Source of the DNA: Flavobacteriaceae bacterium UBA5950
Lineage (GTDB): Bacteria; Bacteroidota; Bacteroidia; Flavobacteriales; Flavobacteriaceae
Reading direction: 5' to 3'
Length of the DNA stretch: 51,913 nt
Assembly: GCA_002430545.1 (NCBI GenBank)
Contig: DJCM01000010.1
Span: 25,351-77,263, forward strand
The notes under the pieces were generated by a model, which was not told the origin of the DNA, made no database searches, and worked only from the letters and a program-made list of their open reading frames with translations. Of the stretch, positions 51,773 to 51,913 are shown piece by piece. The position numbers were made by a program, and so were the translations under genes. The first letter of the stretch is position 1. Each line of letters begins with the position of its first letter.

Positions 51773-51796
51773 AATAACAGCAAGGTCGCTGTTATT
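51773..51796. terminator. Probable bidirectional terminator hairpin
   Basis: A perfect 9-bp stem AATAACAGC (51773-51781) / GCTGTTATT (51788-51796) with a 6-nt loop lies between the convergent hydrolase and the minus-strand fragment. The minus-strand stop (51792-51794) is inside the stem. The T-tract is weak on both sides (CCTTT on plus), so termination is likely but not certain. Confidence 0.6.
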
Positions 51797-51913
51797 CCTT
51801 TACCAACTGCACTGTTTGGGTGCCATTGGCTGTTTGTGCACGCAGAAAATAAACTGCTGGCGCGAGACTGTAGGTATCGTCAGTGAGTTGTTTTTTGTTG
51901 GGTAATTAATAGA
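51792..51913 (-). CDS. C-terminal fragment of a type IX secretion substrate, reading frame interrupted
   Basis: Reading the minus strand from the edge, the last ~37 codons give TDDTYSLAPAVYFLRAQTAN then GTQTVQLVKE and a stop, the form of a type A Por sorting domain (compare 'L..GVYF....T..G..T.KLV..'). It would send a protein through the type IX system. The frame cannot continue to the window end: a TAA at 51908-51906 interrupts it. An A6 run (51891-51896) just after this point is a natural site for a frameshift or a sequencing error. The other frame reads INYPTKNNSLT, which joins more sensibly. Confidence 0.6.

Noticed and set aside
1..51913. tRNA, rRNA, tmRNA, CRISPR, insertion sequences, attachment sites, replication origin
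   Set aside because: None was seen: no tRNA-like cloverleaf ends, no regularly spaced repeats, no transposase or integrase frames. dnaN is present but without dnaA or clustered DnaA boxes.

Overview
The window looks like chromosome of a marine-type member of the Flavobacteriaceae (Bacteroidota). The evidence is: AT-rich sequence; promoters of the Bacteroidota form (TTG, 17-23 nt, TAnnTTTG); almost no Shine-Dalgarno sequences; exported lipoproteins; a TonB-dependent receptor with an N-terminal carboxypeptidase-like domain; and a type IX secretion C-terminal signal at the right edge. Nothing looks like a prophage, insertion sequence, CRISPR array or genomic island. No rRNA or tRNA was seen. The one RNA gene is the small SRP RNA (13591-13686, minus strand). 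No gene-free stretch exceeds 300 bases; the longest, 36316-36568, is the ilvD/aldehyde dehydrogenase promoter region.

Layout. 1-945: end of a family 2 glycosyltransferase. 1029-1886: OmpA-type lipoprotein with a UUCG terminator. 1942-7028: Sua5/YciO-type protein and PcrA-type helicase, divergent from recG. 7083-10427: pheT, an unknown membrane protein and a DUF2007 protein. 10424-13686 (minus): SRP RNA, short-chain dehydrogenase, transaldolase and an ABC-F ATPase. 13758-16331: glutaminyl cyclase and a beta-helix lipoprotein. 16332-18900: glyA, smpB, pcm. 18971-24010: oxidoreductase, DUF1015, PLP-binding protein, exonuclease/GIY-YIG fusion, miaA. 24016-28039: purC and phoH, then SAM hydrolase and dnaN. 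28043-36315 (minus): ilvD-ilvB-ilvN-ilvC-ilvA-gapN. 36569-38685: aldehyde dehydrogenase and nitroreductase. 38692-40143 (minus): ferredoxin and ychF. 40177-43651: acyl-CoA reductase, serC, serA and a small membrane protein. 43659-47133: a histidine-rich metal-uptake locus. 47143-48269 (minus): msrA and folE. 48364-51752: LolD-like ATPase, TIGR02757 protein, an apparently non-catalytic dihydroorotase and a carboxylesterase. 51792-51913 (minus): type IX sorting-domain fragment.

Most genes are housekeeping (repair, translation, amino acid and nucleotide synthesis) and are packed tightly, with ATGA, TAATG or TGATG overlaps inside operons and convergent neighbours that touch or overlap at their stop codons. 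The most interesting signals are regulatory and structural. (i) The SRP RNA calibrates the promoter-to-start distance at 4 nt, which predicts leaderless smpB and oxidoreductase mRNAs. (ii) Two divergent gene pairs have interlocked, mutually overlapping -7 elements. (iii) A dihydroorotase homologue has lost its metal ligands. (iv) A compact locus of two histidine-rich exported proteins and a TonB receptor is probably for zinc or another transition metal. (v) A LuxC-like acyl-CoA reductase is paired with a ferredoxin beside serine biosynthesis. No wholly new system can be demonstrated from sequence alone.
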